A DNA stretch of 5,595 nt. It comes from Paracoccaceae bacterium (lineage in GTDB: Bacteria; Pseudomonadota; Alphaproteobacteria; Rhodobacterales; Rhodobacteraceae). A model generated the notes under the pieces. It worked only from the letters and a program-made list of their open reading frames with translations. It was not told the origin of the DNA and did not search any database. The translations under genes were made by a program, and so were the position numbers. Where the stretch lies: positions 1 to 5,595 of the forward strand of contig WTIQ01000083.1 in assembly GCA_011525185.1 (NCBI GenBank), read 5' to 3'. This document shows positions 1 through 5,595 of this stretch, one piece after another; position 1 is the stretch's first letter; every line of letters starts with the position of its first letter.

Positions 1-252
1 GGTCACAAGCGCATCTGCTTCGCCTGCGTCATTTATAACCTGTCAGGCACAGTCATAGTAAACCAATCCAATCTCTGTTGGGCTGACCCGCCGTGTTGTT
101 CTATTTAAGAGACGCGCCCCAAGACGCGCTTCAAGATTAGATACATGTTTGGAAATTGCCGATTTTGAAAGACCTAACTTTTTAGCCGCATCCGTAAACC
201 CGCCTTGGTCCACAACGGTTGCGAAAGCCTCCTTCTCTGATAAACGATCCAT
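1..252 (-). pseudogene. LysR-type transcriptional regulator, N-terminal DNA-binding part, interrupted by in-frame TGA and cut by window edge
   Basis: The first 69 codons encode a typical LysR winged helix-turn-helix. Residues about 5-64 hold the helix-turn-helix (GGFTDAAKKLGLSKSAISKHV) followed by the conserved LEARLGARLLNRTTRRVSPTEIG stretch and wing. This family binds promoter DNA as dimers or tetramers and usually senses a small molecule through a C-terminal domain, which is not seen here. The ATG at 250-252 is supported by an AAAGGG ribosome site at 261-266, eight bases upstream. Translation halts at TGA 43-45, right after YYDCA. The same frame then resumes as QVINDAGEADALVT up to the window edge, which fits the start of the LysR linker helix. 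A CGA arginine codon changed to TGA would explain the stop. As read, only a free DNA-binding domain would be made. The gene follows fadH on the same strand after 107 bases; a regulatory link to fadH is only a guess. Confidence 0.85.
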
Positions 253-359
253 AGATTTAACCCTTTATTGTTGAGGGTAAGATCGCTTTTGATTCTGGCA
301 GAACTAGGGCACGAGAGGGACACTGGCGTGGTTATTTCGTGAATTGTCGCTAAAATTTA
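253..359 (-). promoter_or_regulatory. fadH-lysR intergenic region with ribosome site and small hairpin
   Basis: This 107-base gap separates the fadH stop from the lysR start. The AAAGGG ribosome site lies at 261-266. The sequence ACCCT/AGGGT forms a 5-base-pair inverted repeat (260-264 and 274-278, nine-base loop) that would include part of that ribosome site in mRNA. I found no convincing factor-independent terminator after fadH and no strong -35/-10 pair, so whether lysR is transcribed from its own promoter or by read-through cannot be decided from the sequence. Confidence 0.3.
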
Positions 360-2393
360 TCATAATGACAGACCCAAACGCACACCTTGGTCGATTGCAC
401 GCTTTGCATCTAACTCAGCCGCAACATCCGCACCACCAATAATATGAACAGTTTTGCCTGCTTCGAGCAGTTTGTTCGCCAGTTGACGCTCCGATTCTTG
501 TCCCGAACAGAGAATTATGTCATCCGCGGCAATAAGAGTTGGGTTTTCACGTGTTTCACCAAAGGAAATTTCCAATCCTTCATCAGTAATGCGCTCGTAA
601 TTCACACCGCCAATCATATTCACATTCTTTTTGTTCAAAGCCGCCCGATGTATCCAGCCCGTTGTTTTGCCAAGCCGTTTCCCGTGCTTTTCTTTTTTAC
701 GCTGCAAAAGCGTCACGTTGCGTACAGGCGCCGCGTCTTCTCCACCAGCGACCGCTAGTCCCCCTCTGGCCTCTGCAGGATCAGCCACGCCCCATTCTTT
801 CAGCCATTGAGGGAGGTTGGTACTTGGGCTGTCTTCCTGTTCAGTGACCAAAAATTCAGAGACGTCAAACCCAATGCCGCCAGCTCCAATCACAGCGACG
901 CGCTCTCCGACACGCCTATTGCCACTAAGAATATCAATATAGCTGTGCACGTTTGAATTATTTTGTCCTTCAATTTTAGGATCACGAGGCACAACACCTG
1001 TGGCAACGATGACGTCATCAAAAGAATCCAAATCACCCGCTGTCACGCGCGTTCCTAAGACTGTTTTAATAGGAAGCGCGTCGATGCGTGCCTGAAACCA
1101 ATCGACAAGACCATGAAACTCTTCCTTACCTGGAACCTGTTTTGCAAGGTTAAGCTGACCCCCAATCTGGTCCGATTGATCAAACAGGGTCACGCTATGC
1201 CCGCATTCCGCTGCCGTCATCGCAGCAGATAGTCCAGCAGGTCCAGCGCCCACGACTGCAATCGCTTTTGGCTCTTTTGCTGGTCTAAACTTTAGCTCTG
1301 TCTCGTAACATGCTCTTGGATTTACGAGACAAGAGCTAATCTTTCCACTGAACGTGTGATCAAGGCAAGCTTGGTTGCAGGCAATGCAGGGCGCAATTTG
1401 CTCGGCCTGCCCTTTTGCTGCTTTTGCAACAAAGTCAGCATCAGCAAGAAAGGGCCGCGCCATGCTTACCATGTCGGCGCATCCTGTCGCTAGAACATCT
1501 TCTGCGACCTCTGGCGTGTTGATCCGATTGGATGTGATCAAGGGTATCGAGACTTGACCCATAAGTTTTTTTGTGACCCAAGCAAACGCGGCGCGCGGCA
1601 CCGAGGTTGCAATCGTCGGTATGCGTGCCTCATGCCATCCAATGCCAGTATTGATCAACGTCGCACCAGCACGTTCAATCGCCCTAGCCAAAACCACGAC
1701 TTCTTCATGTGTCGAGCCATTTGGAATAAGATCAATCATGGACAAACGATAGATTATAATGAAATCCTCGCCTACCGCCTGCCGTGCGCGCTTCACCACT
1801 TCGACAGGGAACCGCATTCTGTTTTCATAAGATCCCCCCCATTCGTCCGTGCGGTGGTTTGTATGTGTCACCAAGAACTGGTTGAGCAAATATCCCTCTG
1901 ATCCCATGATCTCGACACCATCGTACCCTGCCTCCCTGGCGCGTGCGGCCGTTTCAGCAATGTCTTGGATCTGTTTTTCTACCCCGGCCGCATCTAGTTC
2001 TGCTGGAACAAAGGGAGAAATTGGGGACTTTATCGGGGAGGGCGCAACGCATTGAGGGCTATAGGCATATCGACCCGCATGAAGAATTTGCATCGCAATT
2101 TTGCCATCCGCCTCATGCACTCGTTTAGTGATGGCAGAATGGTTCTTGACATCTCCTTGATCATATAACCCTGCCGCTTGCGCAAAAACGCCGCCCTCTT
2201 GGTTTGGCGCAATACCCCCAGTGACCATCAAAGAAACGCCACCCCTTGCGCGTTCGGCATAAAACTCTGCAACACGATCCCAGTTTTTGGTCTCTTCAAG
2301 ATTGGTATGCATCGATCCCATCATCACTCTATTTTTAAGAGTGGTGAACCCCAGGTCCAATGGCTTAAACATATGTGGGTAGCGAGAGCTCAT
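360..2393 (-). CDS. fadH: NADPH-dependent 2,4-dienoyl-CoA reductase (FMN, FAD, 4Fe-4S)
   Basis: The enzyme reduces 2,4-dienoyl-CoA to enoyl-CoA with NADPH, allowing beta-oxidation of unsaturated fatty acids with even-numbered double bonds. It acts in the cytoplasm. At 677 residues it matches the usual length (E. coli FadH 672). Residues about 8-330 form the Old-Yellow-Enzyme-like FMN barrel, with HAGRYAYSP at 105-113, the putative catalytic Tyr168 in EGYLLNQFL and His254 in WHEARIPTIAT. Cys336, Cys339, Cys343 and Cys355 match the 4Fe-4S ligand pattern CxxCxxxCx11C. GAGPAGLSAA (382-391) is the FAD-binding fold, and VIGAGGIGFD (501-510) is the nested NADPH-binding fold. The conserved LGKTTGWIHR (574-583) and the C-terminal IIGGADVAAELDAKRAI complete the family pattern. 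All key residues are present. The ATG has a perfect AGGAGG five bases upstream (2399-2404), and the N terminus (FKPLDLGFTTLKNRV) aligns with E. coli FadH. Other Old Yellow Enzyme/flavin oxidoreductase hybrids are possible but fit less well. Confidence 0.96.
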   Translation of the reverse strand: MSSRYPHMFKPLDLGFTTLKNRVMMGSMHTNLEETKNWDRVAEFYAERARGGVSLMVTGGIAPNQEGGVFAQAAGLYDQGDVKNHSAITKRVHEADGKIAMQILHAGRYAYSPQCVAPSPIKSPISPFVPAELDAAGVEKQIQDIAETAARAREAGYDGVEIMGSEGYLLNQFLVTHTNHRTDEWGGSYENRMRFPVEVVKRARQAVGEDFIIIYRLSMIDLIPNGSTHEEVVVLARAIERAGATLINTGIGWHEARIPTIATSVPRAAFAWVTKKLMGQVSIPLITSNRINTPEVAEDVLATGCADMVSMARPFLADADFVAKAAKGQAEQIAPCIACNQACLDHTFSGKISSCLVNPRACYETELKFRPAKEPKAIAVVGAGPAGLSAAMTAAECGHSVTLFDQSDQIGGQLNLAKQVPGKEEFHGLVDWFQARIDALPIKTVLGTRVTAGDLDSFDDVIVATGVVPRDPKIEGQNNSNVHSYIDILSGNRRVGERVAVIGAGGIGFDVSEFLVTEQEDSPSTNLPQWLKEWGVADPAEARGGLAVAGGEDAAPVRNVTLLQRKKEKHGKRLGKTTGWIHRAALNKKNVNMIGGVNYERITDEGLEISFGETRENPTLIAADDIILCSGQESERQLANKLLEAGKTVHIIGGADVAAELDAKRAIDQGVRLGLSL

Positions 2394-2476
2394 AATAACC
2401 TCCTAAACGGCATGCCCGCATACATGTACACTTGGATAAATTGACTTCCAGCTAAACGCTGCGTCAACGCAAAAGA
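2394..2476 (-). promoter_or_regulatory. fadH upstream region with strong ribosome site and three short palindromes
   Basis: AGGAGG (2399-2404) sits five bases before the fadH ATG, the strongest ribosome site in the window. Upstream lie three short perfect palindromes: GGCATGCC (2409-2416), TACATGTA (2421-2428) and the interrupted TGCGT-tg-ACGCA (2460-2471). The last contains TTGACG, which could act as a -35 element, but I see no good -10 hexamer at the right distance. The palindromes could be operator sites or chance. No terminator hairpin with a T-run is visible after the preceding gene, so fadH could also be transcribed by read-through. Confidence 0.3.
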
Positions 2477-2851
2477 CTAACTGCCGCTTGCATGGCGTCT
2501 GAATGCCTTTTTCAAAAGATCGAGCTCTTCTCTTAGAATTTGCAATTCGGCGACAATTTCATGATCTAATATATTGCCAGCAACGACGTGGATTTTTGCA
2601 AGAATATCATCATTTTCGGATGAACAAACAACAAGAGAATTTGAACCGTTCCCAACAGCCGTACTTGGAATGGGAACCTTCAATTCTAACCTTTCTGAAG
2701 CAACGTCATAAGACGGCGACAAATGAGAAATCTCTTCTCCCCGCAATAGCAATCGGAATTCAGGCATTGTTTCCACGTGTTCATCTAAGCCCTCGACTTG
2801 TCCAGTCCAAATGCCGCCTCGAAATTCAATTTCCGTCAAAGAAAGTGTCAT
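2477..2851 (-). CDS. small uncharacterised protein with beta-rich body and helical C-terminal tail
   Basis: I do not recognise a named function. From the ATG at 2849-2851 the protein has 124 residues. This start is preferred over an in-frame ATG at 2900-2902 because GAAGG (2859-2863) lies seven bases upstream of it and because the longer form would overlap the preceding gene. Residues about 3-90 look like alternating beta strands (IEFRGGIWTGQVEG, EFRLLLRGEEI, LELKVPIP, LVVCSS, AKIHVVAGN). Residues about 97-120 form a charged amphipathic helix with leucine spacing (AELQILREELDLLKKAFRRH) that could make a coiled coil. There is no signal peptide or membrane segment, so it should be cytoplasmic. 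I recall similar proteins ending in a RAELDxLKRAFRRH-like tail in Rhodobacteraceae; this is memory, not a search. It follows the DUF6478-like gene by ten bases, and its ribosome site overlaps that gene's TGA stop, so the two are probably co-translated and may act together. Confidence 0.8.
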   Translation of the reverse strand: MTLSLTEIEFRGGIWTGQVEGLDEHVETMPEFRLLLRGEEISHLSPSYDVASERLELKVPIPSTAVGNGSNSLVVCSSENDDILAKIHVVAGNILDHEIVAELQILREELDLLKKAFRRHASGS

Positions 2852-2861
2852 AAAAAAGCCT

Positions 2862-3629
2862 TCAAAATTCCGCTCTTGGGCGTCTATGGAAAGAAATATC
2901 ACTTATTTTGATCTGATTCATCGCAGGCTCCGAAAAAATCAAATCAAGCCACACCTGTCCTATGCGCTTTTGATTTAAACGTAAGTAGCCTAAATCAAAT
3001 TCGATCATTGCCATGTTGTCATCAATAAAGAGAGGGCGCACGATATGTTCGACGTTAGGTCCATGTCTTACATTTAAGCGACCAAAAATCTCCAGCGGCT
3101 TCTCTGACTGTATGCGCGTTTCCATCAAAACGATATGCCGCGTCGACATGTTCGCAATCGCATCATCTGGAAAGTCGATCGCAACCGAGAAAAACGTTCC
3201 CTCAAAATTATAGATATCCATGACAAAACCAAATGGCGCAAGATCATCACGGCGCGTATTGCGCACCTGACGCATTGAAATTTCTTGCAACTCACAATCG
3301 TGAAAAATGGATACTTCTTGTCCCAGCTTTAATCCAGACTTTACCCCTACACGGCCTTTTTTTCCAATAGGACCGCACCACAATTCTGGTCGCCATGACC
3401 AAACAGTATCCGCAGATGTATTAAAAAGTCTCGTAACTATCCGTGGTCTGCGGATTTTGTACTCGGCAGAGTAAATCACCTTATCAAGGCAATTTCGCAG
3501 CTCTTTTGCAGATGTGACGACATCTCCGAGATCATTCAGTGCAAAGCCACTCAAGTTCTGATTTATTTTGGACCAATTTGCATCGCTGAAGTTCAGCGCC
3601 CACTGCGATAAACGACCTAACTTTGCCAT
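2862..3629 (-). CDS. DUF6478-like uncharacterised protein
   Basis: The function is unknown. From the ATG at 3627-3629 the protein has 255 residues. This start is chosen over the in-frame ATG at 3678-3680 because AGGGA (3638-3642) lies eight bases upstream and the extra 17 residues look like non-coding AT-rich sequence. An N-terminal helical part (about 1-60) is followed by WSWRPELWCGP (77-87), KLGQEVSIFHDCELQEISMRQVRNT (101-125), DLAPFGFVMDIYNFEGTFFSVAIDFP (129-154), EKPLEIFGRLNVRHGPN (177-192) and a final VWLDLIFSEPAMNQIKISDISFHRRPRAEF. These blocks agree with what I remember of DUF6478, a family largely confined to Rhodobacteraceae. The alternating hydrophobic pattern in the C-terminal two thirds suggests a beta-sandwich, possibly a ligand- or carbohydrate-binding jelly roll; that is inference. 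No signal peptide or membrane helix is visible. It is the first gene of a two-gene unit with the 124-residue protein at 2477-2851. Confidence 0.85.
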   Translation of the reverse strand: MAKLGRLSQWALNFSDANWSKINQNLSGFALNDLGDVVTSAKELRNCLDKVIYSAEYKIRRPRIVTRLFNTSADTVWSWRPELWCGPIGKKGRVGVKSGLKLGQEVSIFHDCELQEISMRQVRNTRRDDLAPFGFVMDIYNFEGTFFSVAIDFPDDAIANMSTRHIVLMETRIQSEKPLEIFGRLNVRHGPNVEHIVRPLFIDDNMAMIEFDLGYLRLNQKRIGQVWLDLIFSEPAMNQIKISDISFHRRPRAEF

Positions 3630-3772
3630 CAGGCATTTCCCTAATATTTCTTGATCCAATAGTAGAATACAGTGAACCAAAATTTAAAGTAACACAAGAT
3701 TAGCTTGGATTTAGGTGAACCCTAATACAAATCAATTCCATCTTTGCAACTTCTAACATGATTAGATTGGAA
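3630..3772 (-). promoter_or_regulatory. AT-rich gap, probable promoter region of the DUF6478-like gene pair
   Basis: This 143-base AT-rich stretch separates the lipoprotein stop from the DUF6478-like start. On the minus strand TTGCAA (3744-3749) and TATTAG (3722-3727) are separated by 16 bases and form a possible, weak -35/-10 pair. AGGGA at 3638-3642 is the ribosome site. No clear terminator of the upstream ilvD-lipoprotein unit is visible; GATTCCAATC near 3763-3772 has only four-base arms. The gap size and base composition suggest that a new transcription unit starts here. Confidence 0.3.
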
Positions 3773-4273
3773 TCATTCGCGCCAGACCTCCTTCAAAACT
3801 TCATTGAGTTTTGCCTTTGCCTTAACTCCGGCTAAAGCGCTTTTGTGCTCAGAATAGAGCGACACGATGGTAACCCCGTCTTGTCGCACTCTTACCGCTT
3901 GCCAGACCGTATCACCCATTTTGTCCAACCTCGCAGATTGATCGACAACGCGCGAGTAGAATTTTATATTTTCTCCAATTTCATCGGACATGTCTTCGAC
4001 AGTTTTAGATGGAGTTGCAAAGAATGAAACAGTCACCACATCACGTCTTTGAGGCAGTATGGATTTTCTGCATGGGACAATCACAACAAAGAAAGCATCT
4101 CTTTTCTGCTTAATCTGCTCATTATCAATGCAGCTCCCACGTGGCGCATCGATCGCTAAACCATTAGAAAACCGCGCGGAGGACGTAAGTTGTGGGTCGA
4201 GTTTTGTCGACTCTGGCCCACATCCGACGAGCATGGAAACCGCCAAAAGACTTGTGAAAAAGCATGAGCGCAT
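3773..4273 (-). CDS. putative outer-membrane lipoprotein of unknown function, downstream of ilvD
   Basis: The function is unknown. From the ATG at 4271-4273 the product has 166 residues. The N terminus MRSCFFTSLLAVSMLVGC is a lipoprotein signal peptide with lipobox LVGC, and Cys18 would be the lipidated residue. The residue after it is Gly, not Asp, so sorting to the outer membrane by Lol is expected. The open frame continues 58 codons further upstream into ilvD, but that part has no signal character and reads through ilvD coding sequence, so it is rejected. The mature part holds two cysteines (Cys48 in RGSCID and Cys68 in VPCRKS) that could form a disulfide, then TVSFFATPSK and a mixed alpha/beta region ending VLKEVWRE. 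A similar GxCID...C pattern occurs, as I recall, in proteins next to ilvD in other Rhodobacteraceae. The start lies only seven bases after the ilvD TAA, and the ribosome site is weak, so translation is probably coupled to ilvD. Confidence 0.8.
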   Translation of the reverse strand: MRSCFFTSLLAVSMLVGCGPESTKLDPQLTSSARFSNGLAIDAPRGSCIDNEQIKQKRDAFFVVIVPCRKSILPQRRDVVTVSFFATPSKTVEDMSDEIGENIKFYSRVVDQSARLDKMGDTVWQAVRVRQDGVTIVSLYSEHKSALAGVKAKAKLNEVLKEVWRE

Positions 4274-4280
4274 AGCGTCT

Positions 4281-5595
4281 TTAGAGATCCATATATTGGT
4301 GCTTTTCCGCTTTACCACCAGGGTGCGTGACCGCTCCCTTGTAGGTTTCGCCAACTTGTTGTGCATATTTCCATAAAGCACCTGAAGCATAGATCGTCTC
4401 GCGCGGACCTGCCCAGGCCTTTTTGCGCTCCGCCAGTTCTTCGTCACTTAGGTCTACGGAAATTCGCCCTTCAATGGCATCAAGAGTGATTATATCTCCA
4501 TCTTTGAGTAAGGCTATCGGACCGCCATGTGCCGCTTCTGGCCCCACGTGCCCAACACAAAAGCCACGTGTCGCCCCTGAAAAACGGCCGTCCGTGATCA
4601 AAGCAACCTTTTTGCCCATGCCCTGCCCCGACAGCGCTGCGGTGGTTGCGAGCATCTCACGCATGCCTGGCCCGCCTGAGGGTCCTTCGTTGCGAATGAC
4701 AAAGACATCACCCTCTTTATAAGAGCGCGTTTGTACCGCCTCAAAAGCATCCTGTTCACATTCAAATACGCGCGCAGGGCCAGTGAACACTTGGTACTGC
4801 GTGGGCATGCCCGCCACTTTCACAATCGCTCCTTCGGGGGCGAGATTGCCTTTCAAGCCGACAACGCCACCTGTTTTTGTGATGGGAGCTGAAACGGGGT
4901 GAATCACTCGTCCATCGGCCTCACGTGTAATGAGATCAAGCTCTTCACCCATGCTTAGACCAGAGGCCGTGATGCAATCCTCATGCAAAAGGCCAGCTTT
5001 GCGTAGCTCTTTCATGACCACGGGCACGCCGCCGACCTCATAAAGATCCTTCGCCACATATTGCCCTCCTGGTTTGAGATCGACAAAATAGGGCGTATCG
5101 CGGAAGATTTCGCAAACGTCATCAAGATAAAAATCAAGTCCCGCCTCATGCGCTATGGCTGGCAAATGAAGACCTGCATTAGTCGATCCCCCCGTACAGG
5201 CCACAACACGCGCTGCATTTTCCAAAGATTTAAGCGTCACAATATCGCGTGCTTTGATGTTTTTTTCCAAAAGCGTCATAACCGCCCGTCCAGAGGCCTC
5301 CGCGTATTGGTCGCGGCTTTCATAGGGTGCAGGCGCTCCGGCCGAATTCATCAGCGCCAAACCAATAGCCTCTGAGACACAGGCCATCGTATTTGCTGTA
5401 AACTGCCCTCCGCAAGCTCCCGCAGAGGGGCAAGCAACCGCTTCTAGCTTTTCAAGCTCACAGGTGCTGAGATTTCCAGCCTGATGTTGCCCTACGGCTT
5501 CAAAAACATCCTAAACCGTCACATCTTTTCCATCCAAACGTCCAGGCAAAATCGAACCACCGTACAAAAAGACAGAAGGCACGTTTAAACGTACC
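4281..5595 (-). pseudogene. ilvD: dihydroxy-acid dehydratase, 5'-partial and interrupted by in-frame TAG
   Basis: IlvD dehydrates 2,3-dihydroxy-isovalerate and 2,3-dihydroxy-3-methylvalerate to the 2-oxo acids that precede valine, leucine and isoleucine. It is cytoplasmic and uses an Fe-S cluster. The frame reads from the right edge (PSVFLYGGSILPGRLDGKDVTV) to TAA at 4281-4283. It shows CPSAGACGGQFTANTMA with a cluster Cys at 5412-5414, ACTGGSTN with another Cys at 5196-5198, and the signature ITDGRFSGAT at 4569-4598 carrying the presumed catalytic Ser. The first cluster Cys (CDK motif) lies outside the window. The codon at 5511-5513 is TAG, where the family has a residue that is usually Gln (VTV-x-DVFEAVG); CAG to TAG would explain it. 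It falls 33 codons before the GACGG Cys, roughly codon 90 of about 570. The ATG at 5385-5387 is internal (TANTM) and not a real start. As written, the product would be a short inactive fragment. The rest of the frame is intact and conserved, so the change is recent or a sequence error. Confidence 0.9.

Noticed and set aside
301..335. Possible terminator after fadH (CACG...CGTG arms in the intergenic region).
   Set aside because: The arms are only four bases, the loop is long and no T-run follows in the transcript direction.
444..2444. Several plus-strand open frames of 60-115 codons opposite fadH (for example 444-758, 1554-1901, 2178-2444).
   Set aside because: They lie antisense to a complete, strongly conserved fadH, resemble no protein family and have low-complexity or Cys/His/Arg-rich translations typical of shadow frames.
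2852..2902. Longer N terminus for the 124-residue protein, starting at 2902.
   Set aside because: It would overlap the end of the DUF6478-like gene. The start at 2851 has a well-placed GAAGG ribosome site and begins the recognisable domain.
3630..3680. Longer N terminus for the DUF6478-like protein, starting at 3680.
   Set aside because: The extra 17 residues come from AT-rich leader sequence, and AGGGA is correctly spaced for the start at 3629.
4274..4447. Upstream extension of the lipoprotein frame, starting at 4447 with MTKNWRSAKRPG.
   Set aside because: It reads through ilvD coding sequence in another frame. The lipoprotein signal peptide begins at 4273, which is a much better start.
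4281..5387. A complete 368-residue dehydratase starting at the ATG at 5387.
   Set aside because: This Met is the internal one of the TANTMA motif. IlvD sequence continues upstream through GACGGQF and beyond the TAG to the window edge, so it is not a true start.
1..5595. Reassignment of TAG or TGA to an amino acid.
   Set aside because: TAG and TGA both terminate intact genes in the window at natural C termini (2477 TAG; 360, 2862 and 3773 TGA), so a global recoding does not fit.
1..5595. Mobile elements, CRISPR arrays, tRNA or rRNA genes, phage or defence genes.
   Set aside because: I saw no transposase, integrase, terminal or tandem repeats, cloverleaf sequence or defence-type domains on either strand.

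Overview
The window looks like a piece of a marine alphaproteobacterial chromosome, most likely of the Rhodobacteraceae/Roseobacter group. The reasons are a DUF6478-type protein and its small partner, which I know only from that family, the alphaproteobacterial style of IlvD (GACGGQFTANTM, C-terminal HPGG), and a moderate base composition closer to 50% GC than the high GC of terrestrial Rhodobacter. This placement comes from remembered family features, not from a search.

All six genes lie on the minus strand, so reading order runs from right to left. At the right edge is ilvD (dihydroxy-acid dehydratase, branched-chain amino acid synthesis). Its 5' end is outside the window and its reading frame is broken by an in-frame TAG at 5511-5513. 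Seven bases after its stop comes a 166-residue lipoprotein of unknown role (3773-4273). After a 143-base AT-rich gap come two tightly spaced genes: a 255-residue DUF6478-like protein (2862-3629) and a 124-residue protein with a beta-rich body and a helical tail (2477-2851). After another gap of about 80 bases, with short palindromes and a perfect AGGAGG, comes fadH (360-2393), a complete FMN/FAD/4Fe-4S NADPH-dependent 2,4-dienoyl-CoA reductase of fatty-acid beta-oxidation. At the left edge is the DNA-binding N terminus of a LysR-type regulator (from 252 leftward), broken by an in-frame TGA at 43-45, after which the same frame continues with LysR-like sequence.

Functionally this is mostly ordinary core metabolism (IlvD, FadH) plus a lineage-specific pair of uncharacterised proteins. 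I see no mobile element, RNA gene, CRISPR array or defence system. The most unusual property is that both genes at the window edges carry a premature stop in otherwise well-kept reading frames. Both stops could have arisen by a single C-to-T change on the coding strand. TAG and TGA also serve as normal terminators of intact genes here, so genetic-code reassignment is unlikely. Real recent pseudogenes or sequence errors are the two sensible explanations.
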